NCBI GenBank assembly: GCA_947462095.1
Contig: CANHNQ010000009.1
Location: forward strand, 1-51,908
DNA: 51,908 nt
Source of the DNA: Gemmatimonadota bacterium
GTDB lineage: Bacteria; Gemmatimonadota; Gemmatimonadetes; Gemmatimonadales; Gemmatimonadaceae
Direction of reading: 5' to 3'
The notes under the pieces are model-generated. The model searched no databases and was not told where the DNA came from. It saw nothing but the letters and a program-made list of their open reading frames with translations. The translations under genes and the position numbers were made by a program. Each line of letters begins with the position of its first letter. The stretch's first letter is position 1. Shown in pieces: positions 41,348-51,160 of the stretch.

Positions 41348-42144
41348 TCGAGCCGGTACCTGCCGTCGGCGCGCCCGCCGGCTCCCCCGTCGTGCGGACG
41401 CGGGCCCTGCGGAAAGCCTACGGCGCGCTGGTCGCGGTGGCCGGACTCGATCTGGAGATCGCGCGCGGCGAGGTGTTCGGATTGCTCGGCCCCAACGGAT
41501 CGGGAAAGACGACCACGATTCGCATGCTCTGCGGGCTCGTGGTGCCCTCGAGTGGCTCGGCGGAGGTGGCGGGACTCGACGTCGAGACGAACACGGAGGG
41601 GGTGCGTCGGCGCATCGGCTACATGTCGCAGCGCTACGGGTTGTACGATGAACTCACGGTGGCGGAGAATCTCCGCTTCTATTCGTCGGTGTACGGCCTC
41701 GTGGGGCATGACCGCGAGCAGCGACTGGCCGATCACGTGGAATCATTGGGGCTCGGCTCGCGACTGCATCAGCGCGCGGGCACACTCAGCGGCGGGTGGA
41801 AGCAGCGACTCGCGCTCGCGTGCGCCACGGCGCATCGCCCGGATCTGGTGTTTCTCGACGAGCCCACGGCCGGTGTCGACCCAGCGGCCCGAAGGACCTT
41901 CTGGGAAACGATCTATCAGCTGGCGCGCGACGGCACGACGATTCTGGTGACCACGCACTACATGGACGAAGCCGAGCGCTGTCAGCGGCTCGCGTTTCTG
42001 TCGCGCGGGCACTTGATCGGACTTGGCACACCGGCAGAAATCGTGACGCAGTTCAACGCCGAGAAGGTGGAAGATGTGTTCGTGATGCTGCAGCAGCGCG
42101 ATGAAGCGGACGAGGCAGCGGCCGCACGGGTGGGGCGTTCATGA
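41344..42144 (+). CDS. ABC transporter ATP-binding protein
   Basis: 266 residues from a GTG. Walker A GPNGSGKT at residues 49-56, Q-loop YMSQRYGLYDELTV, signature LSGGWKQR, Walker B LVFLDEPTAGVD and switch His in VTTHYMDE. This is the DrrA/CcmA-like group that serves ABC-2 exporters. It overlaps both neighbours by four bases, a tightly coupled adaptor-ATPase-permease unit similar to YbhG/F/S/R. Confidence 0.95.
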   Translation: MIEPVPAVGAPAGSPVVRTRALRKAYGALVAVAGLDLEIARGEVFGLLGPNGSGKTTTIRMLCGLVVPSSGSAEVAGLDVETNTEGVRRRIGYMSQRYGLYDELTVAENLRFYSSVYGLVGHDREQRLADHVESLGLGSRLHQRAGTLSGGWKQRLALACATAHRPDLVFLDEPTAGVDPAARRTFWETIYQLARDGTTILVTTHYMDEAERCQRLAFLSRGHLIGLGTPAEIVTQFNAEKVEDVFVMLQQRDEADEAAAARVGRS

Positions 42145-43274
42145 ATACGCTGTTCGAGCGCGTGCGCAGATGGACGGTGTGGCCGATGCTGTGGAAGGAG
42201 TTCCTGCAGCTGCGTCGCGACCGTCTCACGTTCGCCATGATGACGGGGCTGCCGGCCATGCAGTTGCTGCTGTTCGGCTACGCCATCCAAACCGACGTGC
42301 GACGATTGCCGACGGTGGTGGTGGATGAATCGCGTACCAGCGAGAGTCGTGCGCTCATTCAAGTGCTCGCCAACACCGACAACTTCACGTTTGTTGCCGC
42401 GGTGCCCGATCGGGCGGCGGCGAAGCGATGGATCGAGCGCGGGGCGGCGCGCGTCGCGCTGGTGATTCCCCCGGAGTATCAGCGCAACATCCGCGGCGGT
42501 CACACTGGCGTGGCGCAAATGCTCATCGATGCCGCCGATCCGCAGAGCTCCGGCGCCGCGATCGCGGGCGCGCAGTTGGCCGCGCAGGCGCGCGGTGCGC
42601 AGCTGCTGGCCACGCAGTACAAGATTCGGCCGCCGGTCGAGATCCGTGTGCGCCCGTGGTACAACCCGGCGCAGAAGAGCGCGACGTTCATCGTGCCGGG
42701 CATCGTGGGGATTCTGCTCACGATCACGATGACGCTGATCACCAGTACCGCCATCGTGAAGGAGCGGGAGCGCGGCACGCTCGAGCAGCTCATCGTCACG
42801 CCGATCAGTCGGACGAGTCTGATGCTCGGGAAGCTCGTGCCGTTCGTGTTGGTGGGCTATGTGCAGATGTCGGTGATTCTGATGCTGGGCGTGACTTTCT
42901 TCGACATCCCGATCATGGGCAGCCTCGGACTGCTCTATGCGCTGGCACTGGTGTTCATTGTGGCCAGTCTCGGGGTGGGGCTGCTCATTTCCACCGTGGC
43001 GCGCAGTCAGGTGCAGGCGATGCAACTGAGCTTCTTTTTCATGCTCCCCAACATCCTGCTGTCGGGTTACATCTTCCCGCGCTCGGCGATGCCCGAGCCG
43101 GCGCAGTGGGTCGGTGCGCTGCTGCCGCTCACGTGGTTCCTCGACATCCTGCGCGGTGTGCTGCTCAAGGGCGTTGGCATGCGCGACCTGTGGACGCAAC
43201 TCGGCGTGCTGTCGGCCGCCGCATGCGTGCTGCTGGTCGTGTCGGTGCGGCGGTTCTCCAAGACATTGGATTGA
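42141..43274 (+). CDS. ABC-2 type permease
   Basis: 377 residues. One transmembrane segment near the N-terminus, a large periplasmic domain (about residues 45-175), then five segments, for example VPGIVGILLTITMTLITSTA and FFFMLPNILLSGYIFP. The typical block VKERERGTLEQLIVTPISRT is present. Exports an unknown substrate with the ATPase and the lipoprotein adaptor. A second permease, present in some systems of this type, is not found here. Confidence 0.93.
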   Translation: MNTLFERVRRWTVWPMLWKEFLQLRRDRLTFAMMTGLPAMQLLLFGYAIQTDVRRLPTVVVDESRTSESRALIQVLANTDNFTFVAAVPDRAAAKRWIERGAARVALVIPPEYQRNIRGGHTGVAQMLIDAADPQSSGAAIAGAQLAAQARGAQLLATQYKIRPPVEIRVRPWYNPAQKSATFIVPGIVGILLTITMTLITSTAIVKERERGTLEQLIVTPISRTSLMLGKLVPFVLVGYVQMSVILMLGVTFFDIPIMGSLGLLYALALVFIVASLGVGLLISTVARSQVQAMQLSFFFMLPNILLSGYIFPRSAMPEPAQWVGALLPLTWFLDILRGVLLKGVGMRDLWTQLGVLSAAACVLLVVSVRRFSKTLD

Positions 43275-43293
43275 CGGCGGGCCCGCCTCACGC

Positions 43294-44277
43294 CTAGTCG
43301 TGCCCCTTCACCGCGTGCGGGCGATACGACGCTTCAAGCCGCGCGATCTCGTCGGCGGACAACACAATCTCCACGGCGCCGAGCGCTTCCTCCAGCTGAT
43401 ACATCTTGGTCGCGCCGATGATGGGCGCGGTGACAGCCGGCTTCGATAGCAGCCAAGCCAATGCGATCTGCGCCATCGGCACGCCGCGTTCGGCGGCAAT
43501 CGCGCGCGTAGCATCCACGATCTCCCAATCCTTCTCGCCTTCGTACAGCCCCACCGCGTAGGCATCGTTCGCGGCGCGGGTGGTGGACGTGCGATCGTCG
43601 AGCGCGGAGCGGGTGCCGGCCAGGATGCCGCGAGCCAGCGGCGACCACGGCAGCACCGCGATCCCCTCGGCCTCGCACAGCGGAATCATCTCTCGCTCTT
43701 CTTCGCGGTAGATGAGGTTGTAATGATTCTGCATGCTCACGAAGCGCGACCAGCCCTTGAGCTCTGACGTGCCGAGGGCGCGCGCGAACTGCCAGGCCCA
43801 GCCCGAACTCGCGCCGATGTAGCGCACCTTGCCCGACTGCACGAGGTGGTCGAGGGCGGCGAGCGTCTCCTCGATGGGCGTGTTCGCGTCGAAGCGATGG
43901 ATCTGGTACAGATCGATCGTGTCCACGCCCAGGCGCCGGAGGCTGGCCTCGCACCCCTGCACGATGTGCTTGCGGGAGAGTCCGCGCATGTTCGGGCCGG
44001 CGGCCATGGGCTGGTAGACCTTGGTGGCCAGCACGATCTCGTCCATGCGCCCGAACTCCCGCAGCGCACGCCCCGTCACCTCCTCGCTCATGCCGAGGGC
44101 GTACATGTCGGCGGTATCGAAGAAGTTGATGCCGGCCTCGATAGCGCGCCGGAAGAACGGGCGGGCGTCCTCCTCGGCGAGCACCCAGGGGCGCCAGTCA
44201 GGGGTGCCGTAGCTCATGCAGCCCAGGCAAAGGCGAGAGACGGTCATCCCAGTGGATCCGAGGGTCGTATATCGCAT
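43294..44277 (-). CDS. Aldo/keto reductase
   Basis: 327 residues from the ATG at 44277 (MRYTTLGSTGMTVSRLCLGC). The catalytic residues appear as Asp and Tyr in FFDTADMYALG, Lys in LATKVYQ and His in YQIHRFD. TIM-barrel NADPH-dependent reductase of the AKR11-13-like group. Reduces carbonyls; natural substrate unknown. It converges on the permease gene and is divergent from msrP. Confidence 0.93.
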   Translation of the reverse strand: MRYTTLGSTGMTVSRLCLGCMSYGTPDWRPWVLAEEDARPFFRRAIEAGINFFDTADMYALGMSEEVTGRALREFGRMDEIVLATKVYQPMAAGPNMRGLSRKHIVQGCEASLRRLGVDTIDLYQIHRFDANTPIEETLAALDHLVQSGKVRYIGASSGWAWQFARALGTSELKGWSRFVSMQNHYNLIYREEEREMIPLCEAEGIAVLPWSPLARGILAGTRSALDDRTSTTRAANDAYAVGLYEGEKDWEIVDATRAIAAERGVPMAQIALAWLLSKPAVTAPIIGATKMYQLEEALGAVEIVLSADEIARLEASYRPHAVKGHD

Positions 44278-44364
44278 GGGACGGAATCTCGAGGCAGGTT
44301 TTGGGAACGGAATAGCGCGCGGAATGATAAAATGTATGCACCCTATCCTCCCACACCGACGCCC

Positions 44365-45306
44365 ATGCTGATTCGCCGTCCCGACGACATCCAGTCTTCC
44401 GAGATCACGCCGGAAACCCTCTACCAGAACCGCCGGGCCTTTATTGGCACCGCCGGGGCGCTGGCGCTGGGCGGATTGGTGGCGCCATCGGCGCTCGAGG
44501 CCATGCGCTTCGATAGCGGCACGACCGGTGCCTTCGCGGGACTGCAGGAGGACGACAAGCTGACGCCGGAAGAAGACGCGACCAGTTACAACAACTACTA
44601 CGAGTTCGGGACCGGGAAGGACGAGCCGAAAGAGCTGGCGAAGAACTTCCGACCCATGCCCTGGACCGTGAACGTCGAGGGGCTGGTGAAGAAGCCCCGG
44701 CCGTTCTCGTTCGACGAACTCGTCGGCAAGCTGCCGGTGCAGGACCGCGTCTACCGCCATCGCTGCGTGGAAGCGTGGTCGATGGTTATCCCGTGGCAGG
44801 GGGTGCAGCTCAAGGACGTCGTGGCCCGCTGTGAGCCGTTGCCCGGCGCCAAGTTCGTGGAGTTCACCACGTTGTACGATCCGCGCCGGATGCCGGGGCA
44901 GGCCCGAGCCGTGCTCCCGTGGCCGTACAAGGAGGCCCTGCGCCTCGACGAGGCCAACCATCCGCTGGCCCTGCTGGCCACTGGCATGTACGGCAAGGCG
45001 CTGCCGAACCAGAACGGGGCGCCGCTCAAGCTCGTGGTGCCGTGGAAGTACGGCTTCAAGGGCATCAAGGCCATTGTGAAGATCAAGTTCACGGACAAGA
45101 TGCCCAACACGACCTGGAATGACGCCAATCCCAGCGAGTACGGCTTCTACGCCAACGTGAATCCGATGGTCGACCATCCGCGCTGGAGCCAGGCCAAGGA
45201 GCGCCGCATCGGGCAGTTCCTCAAGATCCCGACGCTGCCGTTCAATGGCTACGCCAGTCAGGTTGCGTCGCTGTACAGCGGCATGGATCTGCGGAAGAAC
45301 TACTGA
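44365..45306 (+). CDS. msrP: MsrP, periplasmic methionine sulfoxide reductase catalytic subunit
   Basis: 313 residues from the ATG at 44365 (upstream ATGs occur but the 5-prime sequence is non-coding in style). A Tat-type signal has RRAFIG followed by GALALGGLVAP. The molybdopterin-ligating Cys134 lies in YRHRCVEAWSMVIPW, as in MsrP (YedY). Repairs oxidised methionines in periplasmic proteins. A TAAAAT at 44328-44333 might be a -10 element. msrQ follows eight bases later. Confidence 0.95.
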   Translation: MLIRRPDDIQSSEITPETLYQNRRAFIGTAGALALGGLVAPSALEAMRFDSGTTGAFAGLQEDDKLTPEEDATSYNNYYEFGTGKDEPKELAKNFRPMPWTVNVEGLVKKPRPFSFDELVGKLPVQDRVYRHRCVEAWSMVIPWQGVQLKDVVARCEPLPGAKFVEFTTLYDPRRMPGQARAVLPWPYKEALRLDEANHPLALLATGMYGKALPNQNGAPLKLVVPWKYGFKGIKAIVKIKFTDKMPNTTWNDANPSEYGFYANVNPMVDHPRWSQAKERRIGQFLKIPTLPFNGYASQVASLYSGMDLRKNY

Positions 45307-45314
45307 GCCCTGAC

Positions 45315-45977
45315 ATGCCGTCGATGCTGGCGCGCGCCGAATCGCCGATTCGGCGCCTGATCCGTCCCGCCCTGTGGTTGCTGGTGATCGTGCCGGCCAT
45401 CGTGCTGGTCGCGCAGTTGCTGCTCGATCAGTTGGGGGCCGAGCCGATCGAGGCGCTCGAGCATGCCTCCGGCGAGTGGGCCCTTCGGTTGCTGGCGGCG
45501 TCGTTGGCCGTCACCCCGCTCATGCGGCTCACCGGCTGGGGATGGATGGTGGCCCAACGCCGGTTTCTGGGGCTGTCCGCCTTCTTCTGGGCCATGGGAC
45601 ACCTGACGGTCTACGTCGTACTCGACCAGTTCTTCGACTGGCCGGAGATCGTCAAGGACGTCCTGAAGCACCTCTACATCACGGTCGGGATGCTGGCATT
45701 CGTGCTCATGATCCCGCTGGCGCTCACGTCGACCAAGTCGTCCATCCGGAAGCTGGGTGGCAAGCGGTGGAATCAGCTCCACCGCCTGGTCTACGTGTCG
45801 GCCGTCGCCGGATGCGTGCATTACCTGTGGGCCGTGAAGAAGGATCTCGCTGAGCCGTTGCTCTATGCCGCGGTCTTCGTGGTCCTGTTCGCGTTGCGCG
45901 TCATCCTGCGCAAGCCCGGGCCGCGGTTGCCGCGCCCCCTCCCTCCAGATGCCTCGGTGAGTCTGCCGGTATCGTGA
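45315..45977 (+). CDS. msrQ: MsrQ, haem membrane subunit of MsrPQ
   Basis: 220 residues with about six transmembrane segments (for example LWLLVIVPAIVLVAQLLLDQ, ITVGMLAFVLMIPLALTSTK). The His-bearing segments WAMGHLTVYVVLDQFF, HRLVYVSAVAGCVHYLW fit the b-type haem ligands of the YedZ family. It passes electrons from the quinone pool to MsrP. Confidence 0.94.
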   Translation: MPSMLARAESPIRRLIRPALWLLVIVPAIVLVAQLLLDQLGAEPIEALEHASGEWALRLLAASLAVTPLMRLTGWGWMVAQRRFLGLSAFFWAMGHLTVYVVLDQFFDWPEIVKDVLKHLYITVGMLAFVLMIPLALTSTKSSIRKLGGKRWNQLHRLVYVSAVAGCVHYLWAVKKDLAEPLLYAAVFVVLFALRVILRKPGPRLPRPLPPDASVSLPVS

Positions 45978-46040
45978 CGGTTCGGGTGTGAGGGGCGTCC
46001 CTGTTTCGGGAATGCCCTACTCACTCAGCCCCACCTTGCC

Positions 46041-48896
46041 ATGCGCACACCCGCCGACGCCGGCTCGTGTCGATCGGGCAGTGCCCTCACCACGAATCTC
46101 CGGGATGCGCTCGACGCCCTCCCGGTGATCGGTGGGCCCGTGTTCAGCGCGCGCTGGGATCGCCCGATGCTGGCCGCGCTCATCGGCTATACCGCGCTGG
46201 TCACCACGTGGCTGGTTCTCGGCGCTCCGGGGGTCTCCTCCGATAGCTGGGTGCGCACCGTCGCGCCGCAGGTGGTCGCGCTGGCGGCGATCCTCGTGGC
46301 GTGTCGAGCCGGCGGCGAGCTGGCCTTCGATCGGGGCACCCGACGCTTTTGGAAGGCCACGGCGGTCGCGCTATCAATCGTCCCGATCGCCCGCATCGCT
46401 ATCGATCTCATCGTGCGTCCGATCTCACCGGCCGCCGCCGATGTCGCGGGACTGAGCATGCCGGTCATGGCCGACGCGCTGCTACTGCTCGCGTTCCTCT
46501 GGTTGCCGAGTGCGCCGCGCAGCACCGTGGATCGGGTGACGCTGGTCCTCGACGTCAGCTCGGTCGGCGTGGCCGGCGCCCTGATCACGTGGTACGACGT
46601 GTGGCTGATCGGGGGTACGGACATCGCGGTCCAGCCCTTCACGATCCTGCATGTGCGCGCGATGCTCGAACTCGTGGGCGTGCTGGTGGCGTCGGTGTTG
46701 TGGCGCCGCACGGCCCTGCAGCATCGCGCGCATGGGCTCGTGGTCCTCACCGCCGCGCTACTCGTGCAGTGCATCGCGCACGTGGTCGCGATCACGCAGG
46801 TGGCGCTGGGCAGCACGGCGGTGGAGATCACGCGCATCGCCGCGCCGGTGAGTTTCGCCTTGTTCGCGGCAGCGGCCTGGGTGAGCATCGCTACCGTGAT
46901 GCATCGGGAGATGCGCGTGAGGAGTGAGCGTGTTCCACGGACGTCGAGCGTCATTCCCTTCGCCGCCGTGGTGCCCGGGTTTGCCCTGCTGCTCCAGCTG
47001 GCGTTGTCGGGCACGCCCGGCGGCGCGCCGGTCGGTGTGCAGCCGCTGCTCGGTCTGGCGATTGGCCTCGCGGTGCTCACCGTGCTGGCGTTCACGCGTC
47101 AGTTCGCGGCCACGCGGGAAGCCGTGCGGGCGCTGGCCGAGTCCACCGCGCGCAACAACGAAGCGCGGTTTCAGGCGCTCGTGCAGCACAGCAGCGACGT
47201 CATCATGATCCTCGATCCGGATGGGACGATCCGCTACGCGAGTCCGTCGATGGCGCTGGTGTTCGGACACGATCCAGCCACGCTGGCGGCGGTGCGGATC
47301 GCATCGCTGCTGCATCCCGACGATCTCTCCGCGGCACGGGAGTTCCTCGAGGAGTTGGCCCGCTCGAACGGCCCGCGCACCGGTGGCGCCACGCCCGTCG
47401 TGCTGAAGCGCGAGTGGCGCTTCCGACATGCGAACGGCACATGGCTGACGGTCGACAACGTGGGCACGAATTTGCTCGACGAGCCGGTGATTCGCGGCCT
47501 CGTGCTCAATACGCGCGATGTGACCGAACAGAGCGTGATCAAGCAGCAGTACATGCATCAGGCGTTTCACGATCCGCTCACGGATCTCGCCAACCGTTCG
47601 CTCTTCCTGTATCAGGTGGGACACGCCCTGACGCGCACGCAGCGGCAGGCGAACGCGGTGACCGTGCTGTTCCTCGATCTGGACAACTTCAAGACAGTCA
47701 ACGACTCCCTGGGACATGCAGCGGGTGATCGCCTGCTCGTGGAGGCGGCCCGCCGACTCGCGGCCTGCGTGCGCGACAGCGATCTGATCGCGCGCCTCGG
47801 CGGGGATGAATTCGCTGTGCTGGTCGAGGACGCGGCATCCGTGGAGGAGGTACTGGCCATTGCCGGACGCGTGGGCGTTGCCCTCAGCAAGCCGTTCCTC
47901 CTCGGCGGGAAGGAAGTGTTCGTGAACGCGAGCATCGGTATTGCGCGCAGCGCGTCGGCTGAGAGCACCGATGAACTGGTGCGTAACGCCGACGTGGCGA
48001 TGTATGTGGCCAAGACGCGCGGCAAGGGTCAGCACGTGCTCTTCGAGCCGGAGATGCATAAAGCCGCGCTGGACCGACTGGTGGTCGAAGCCGACCTGCG
48101 TCGCGCGATCGAACACGAGGAGTTCATGCTGCAGTACCAGCCGATCGTTCATCTCGAAACGGGTGATATCATTGGCGCCGAGGCGCTGGTGCGCTGGATG
48201 TGCCGCGATCGTGGTCTGGTGCCGCCGGGGCTCTTCATCCCGATTGCCGAGGAAACCGGTCTGATCGTGCCGATCGGTCGCTGGGTGCTGCAGCGCGCGT
48301 GCCGCGAAGCAAAACGCTGGACCGACGAACGCGGGCTGCCGGTGCGGATCACGGTCAACCTCTCGGGGCGTCAGCTGCAGGAGCCCGGGATCGTGGATGA
48401 GGTCCGTCAGGCGCTGGCGGACTCCGGGCTGGCCGCGGGGCAGCTCGTACTCGAGATCACCGAGAGCATGCTGATGCACAATACCGAGCTGTCCATGCTG
48501 CGCCTGCAGGCGCTGAAGGAGCTCGGGATCTCGCTGGCCATCGACGACTTCGGGACAGGTTATTCTTCCTTGAGTTACCTGCAGCGCTATCCGATTGACA
48601 TCCTGAAGATCGACAAGGCGTTCGTGGATGTCATCGACAAGGGAGGCGACGGACCGGTTCTGGCCAGCGCGATCGTGGCACTTGGAGAGACGTTGCGGAT
48701 GAACACCGTGGCTGAAGGCATCGAGACGGAGGCCCAACGTGGTCACCTGCTCGGCCTCGGCTGCGAGCTCGGACAGGGCTATCTGTTCGCGCCGCCGCTG
48801 GATGCCGACGACTTCTGGCATCTGCTGCTCAACCGAGGTGCCCGGACGCCCTATGCCACGTTCCGGCGTCGCGAACTGAGTGCCAAAGCCGCATAA
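46041..48896 (+). CDS. Membrane-bound PAS-GGDEF-EAL cyclic-di-GMP protein
   Basis: 951 residues. The N-terminal third has about nine hydrophobic segments (for example ALLVQCIAHVVAITQVALG). A PAS domain lies near residue 375 (FQALVQHSSDVIMILDPDG), then GGDEF with an intact ARLGGDEFAVL near residue 585, and EAL near residue 712 with GAEALVRWM and DDFGTGYSSLSYLQ. All key motifs are present, so both synthesis and breakdown of cyclic-di-GMP are possible. The last codons overlap the RNA methyltransferase gene by 17 bases. It may adjust motility, but no direct link is seen. Confidence 0.93.
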   Translation: MRTPADAGSCRSGSALTTNLRDALDALPVIGGPVFSARWDRPMLAALIGYTALVTTWLVLGAPGVSSDSWVRTVAPQVVALAAILVACRAGGELAFDRGTRRFWKATAVALSIVPIARIAIDLIVRPISPAAADVAGLSMPVMADALLLLAFLWLPSAPRSTVDRVTLVLDVSSVGVAGALITWYDVWLIGGTDIAVQPFTILHVRAMLELVGVLVASVLWRRTALQHRAHGLVVLTAALLVQCIAHVVAITQVALGSTAVEITRIAAPVSFALFAAAAWVSIATVMHREMRVRSERVPRTSSVIPFAAVVPGFALLLQLALSGTPGGAPVGVQPLLGLAIGLAVLTVLAFTRQFAATREAVRALAESTARNNEARFQALVQHSSDVIMILDPDGTIRYASPSMALVFGHDPATLAAVRIASLLHPDDLSAAREFLEELARSNGPRTGGATPVVLKREWRFRHANGTWLTVDNVGTNLLDEPVIRGLVLNTRDVTEQSVIKQQYMHQAFHDPLTDLANRSLFLYQVGHALTRTQRQANAVTVLFLDLDNFKTVNDSLGHAAGDRLLVEAARRLAACVRDSDLIARLGGDEFAVLVEDAASVEEVLAIAGRVGVALSKPFLLGGKEVFVNASIGIARSASAESTDELVRNADVAMYVAKTRGKGQHVLFEPEMHKAALDRLVVEADLRRAIEHEEFMLQYQPIVHLETGDIIGAEALVRWMCRDRGLVPPGLFIPIAEETGLIVPIGRWVLQRACREAKRWTDERGLPVRITVNLSGRQLQEPGIVDEVRQALADSGLAAGQLVLEITESMLMHNTELSMLRLQALKELGISLAIDDFGTGYSSLSYLQRYPIDILKIDKAFVDVIDKGGDGPVLASAIVALGETLRMNTVAEGIETEAQRGHLLGLGCELGQGYLFAPPLDADDFWHLLLNRGARTPYATFRRRELSAKAA

Positions 48897-50121
48897 GCCC
48901 GACAACTTCATCCCTGCGCGACCAGCCCGACCGGCTCGCGTTGCGCGCCCGAGTGCCACGCCGATCCCGACGGAGCGTCCGTCGGGCTTTGATGCGTTCG
49001 CCATCGCCGCCCCGGGGCTCGCCCCACTGGTGGCCGCCGAATGCGTTGCCCTTGGCCTGACCCCCCGTGACGTCAGTCCGGCGGGCGTGTCGTTCCATGC
49101 CACCGCCGAGCAGCTGTTCACGGTGAACCTGTGGTCGCGACTCGCCAGCCGGGTGCTGGTGCGTCTGGCCGAGTTCGAGGCGCGCGATTTCGCGACGCTG
49201 GAGAAGATGGCGGGGCGGGTGCCCTGGCATCACGTGCTCTCGCCGGGCACCGCGGTTCGGCTGCGGGTGACATGCCGTAAGTCACGGCTGTATCACTCGG
49301 ACGCGGTGGCGGAGCGCGTGGCGCGCGGGATCACCAACAGCATCACGGGCTCACAGGCGCTGGGCCGCGCCCGGGATGACGAGGAGGACGACGACGGCAA
49401 TACGCAGCTGATCGTGGTGCGTTTCGATCACGACCGGTGCACCATCAGCGCCGACAGCTCCGGTGCGCTGCTGCACCGGCGTGGCTGGCGTCAGGCGATC
49501 GCGAAGGCGCCGCTACGCGAGACGCTCGCGGCGGCGATGCTGACCGCGTGTGACTGGCATGGCGAGGGGCCGCTGGTGGATCCCTTCTGTGGGTCGGGCA
49601 CCATCGGCATCGAGGCGGCGCTGCGTGTCCGTCGCATGGCGCCGGGACTCGGGCGCGAGTTCGTGATGGAGCAGTGGCCCGGTTTCGACGCGCCCATGCA
49701 TGCACGCGTGCGCGCAGCGGCCAAGGCCGAGGCGTTGCCGTCGGTGGGCGTGCCGATCGTGATGCGCGACCGTGATGCTGGGGCTTGCAAAGCGGCCGTG
49801 GCGAATGCGGAGCGCGCGGGCGTGCGGGAGGATCTCGTGATCGAACAGGGGCCGCTGTCGGACACCGCCCTCGAGGCGATCGGCCCGGGCGGATTGGTGC
49901 TGACCAACCCGCCCTACGGACTGCGCATTAGCGATGGTGCGGACCTGCGATCGTTGTACGCGCGTCTGGGTGATGTGGTGCGTGCCGGCGGTCGCGGATG
50001 GCAGCTCGGGATGCTGGTGCCCGACCGCGTGCTGGCGGCGCAGACGCGACTCACGTTCGATGCCGTGTTGCGTACGGCGAATGGTGGGCTGCCGGTCGAG
50101 GTGCTGCGGTCGCGCCGGTAG
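48880..50121 (+). CDS. THUMP-domain class I RNA methyltransferase (RlmL/YpsC-like)
   Basis: 413 residues from a GTG at 48880, inside the end of the previous gene. The N-terminal 35 residues are Pro/Arg-rich; the THUMP-like RNA-binding region follows to about residue 190 (ATLEKMAGRVPWHHVL). The SAM site is PLVDPFCGSGTIGIEAALRV, and the catalytic NPPYGLRI. It modifies guanine N2 in rRNA or tRNA; the exact target cannot be told. Confidence 0.9.
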   Translation: MPKPHKPDNFIPARPARPARVARPSATPIPTERPSGFDAFAIAAPGLAPLVAAECVALGLTPRDVSPAGVSFHATAEQLFTVNLWSRLASRVLVRLAEFEARDFATLEKMAGRVPWHHVLSPGTAVRLRVTCRKSRLYHSDAVAERVARGITNSITGSQALGRARDDEEDDDGNTQLIVVRFDHDRCTISADSSGALLHRRGWRQAIAKAPLRETLAAAMLTACDWHGEGPLVDPFCGSGTIGIEAALRVRRMAPGLGREFVMEQWPGFDAPMHARVRAAAKAEALPSVGVPIVMRDRDAGACKAAVANAERAGVREDLVIEQGPLSDTALEAIGPGGLVLTNPPYGLRISDGADLRSLYARLGDVVRAGGRGWQLGMLVPDRVLAAQTRLTFDAVLRTANGGLPVEVLRSRR

Positions 50122-50151
50122 TGCGACACCTGCCGGCGCGACGGGTCTGCG

Positions 50152-50592
50152 CTAGACGCGGAAGTGATCGGGGCGCCAGGTCTTGATCTGACTCTTGATC
50201 TCCTTGCCCGTGAGCGCCGGATTCTTCACCACCATCTCGACCATCGCGGCCAGTTCGGCGTCGCTCGCGAAGCGCAGCGCGATGTAGTGTCGCGGCGAGA
50301 AGGCGGCCTCTGCCCGCGCCGCGAGATCGGCCGACAGCAGGCGCGCATAGCGCAGCTGCTCTTCGAGGCGGATCAGGCGGTCCTGCGCGCGCAACGGCGA
50401 AAGGCGTGACACCGAGACCGCCCCGAAGAGCGCCAGCGCGCCAACCAGCAGGTAATGCGTCTCGACGTCTCGGATCGTCATGGCCCGCCATGCACTCCAG
50501 ATCAGGAAAATCATCGAGAGCGGCGCGGCGAAGAAATGGAACATCGGCATGTACTTCGCGTGGTTGGCGAAGTTCTGGGTCTTATCAGCCAT
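50152..50592 (-). CDS. DUF6526-family membrane protein
   Basis: 146 residues. The family pattern begins TQNFANHAKYMPMFHFFAAP; two transmembrane segments (about residues 18-34 and 47-66) flank a short loop, followed by a coiled segment RAQDRLIRLEEQLRYARLL. Function unknown. The ATG at 50592 overlaps the upstream kinase gene by eight bases. Confidence 0.85.
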   Translation of the reverse strand: MADKTQNFANHAKYMPMFHFFAAPLSMIFLIWSAWRAMTIRDVETHYLLVGALALFGAVSVSRLSPLRAQDRLIRLEEQLRYARLLSADLAARAEAAFSPRHYIALRFASDAELAAMVEMVVKNPALTGKEIKSQIKTWRPDHFRV

Positions 50593-51160
50593 GTTTTTCG
50601 GGGGCGAGGAGGATGTCGATCAGTGCGGCGGCCGTGGTCAGTCGTTCGTCCCACGTGCCCTGCACAACGGTAACCGGTGCGTCGAATCGCGCCAGCGTTT
50701 CGCGAAAGAGGGCTTGGATATCATCGCGGCGATCTTCGCGGTCGCGGACGCCGTCGGCGATCCACGGCACGTCGATATCGAGCAGTAGGTAATGCGTGGC
50801 GCGCCGTGCCCTCGCCGCCTGCTCGATGAATTCGGGACAGCGGCCGAAGTAGTGCTGGCAGTACACGACGGTGCTGATCAGGTCCGTGTCCTGCAACAGC
50901 CACGAATCACCACGGGCGATGGCGGCGGCGATGTGCGTATCCTCGAGGGCCATTTGCCCCTTGGCGATGGGGCCCTGGTCGCGGACATCCAGCGGCGCGC
51001 CCTTGGCCGCGGCATAGTCGCGCACGAACTCGGGGACGCACGTCACGCCGGAGCGCGCCGCCAACTGCGCACCAAGCGTGGTCTTGCCCACCGACTCCGA
51101 TCCGGTCAGAACGATGCGGGTGAGCTCGCGCGCTGCGTCCGCGCCGCCGATCGATGCCAT
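50585..51160 (-). CDS. NadR-like P-loop kinase
   Basis: 191 residues from the ATG at 51160. The P-loop is RIVLTGSESVGKTTL (residues 20-27), followed by VPEFVRDYAA and WLLQDTDLISTVVYCQHYFG, the pattern of the NadR ribosylnicotinamide kinase domain. It lacks the adenylyltransferase and repressor domains of enterobacterial NadR. It overlaps the transporter gene by 55 bases. The simplest role is phosphorylation of nicotinamide riboside or a similar vitamin as it enters the cell. Confidence 0.87.
   Translation of the reverse strand: MASIGGADAARELTRIVLTGSESVGKTTLGAQLAARSGVTCVPEFVRDYAAAKGAPLDVRDQGPIAKGQMALEDTHIAAAIARGDSWLLQDTDLISTVVYCQHYFGRCPEFIEQAARARRATHYLLLDIDVPWIADGVRDREDRRDDIQALFRETLARFDAPVTVVQGTWDERLTTAAALIDILLAPEKHG

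Noticed and set aside
43294-45177. 627-residue frame spanning the aldo/keto reductase and the region opposite msrP
   Set aside because: Only the part from 44277 is homologous to aldo/keto reductases; the rest is the complement of msrP.
46758-49121. 787-residue minus-strand frame opposite the GGDEF-EAL gene
   Set aside because: Composition is His/Arg/Gln-rich with no motif; it mirrors the third-codon bias of the real gene.
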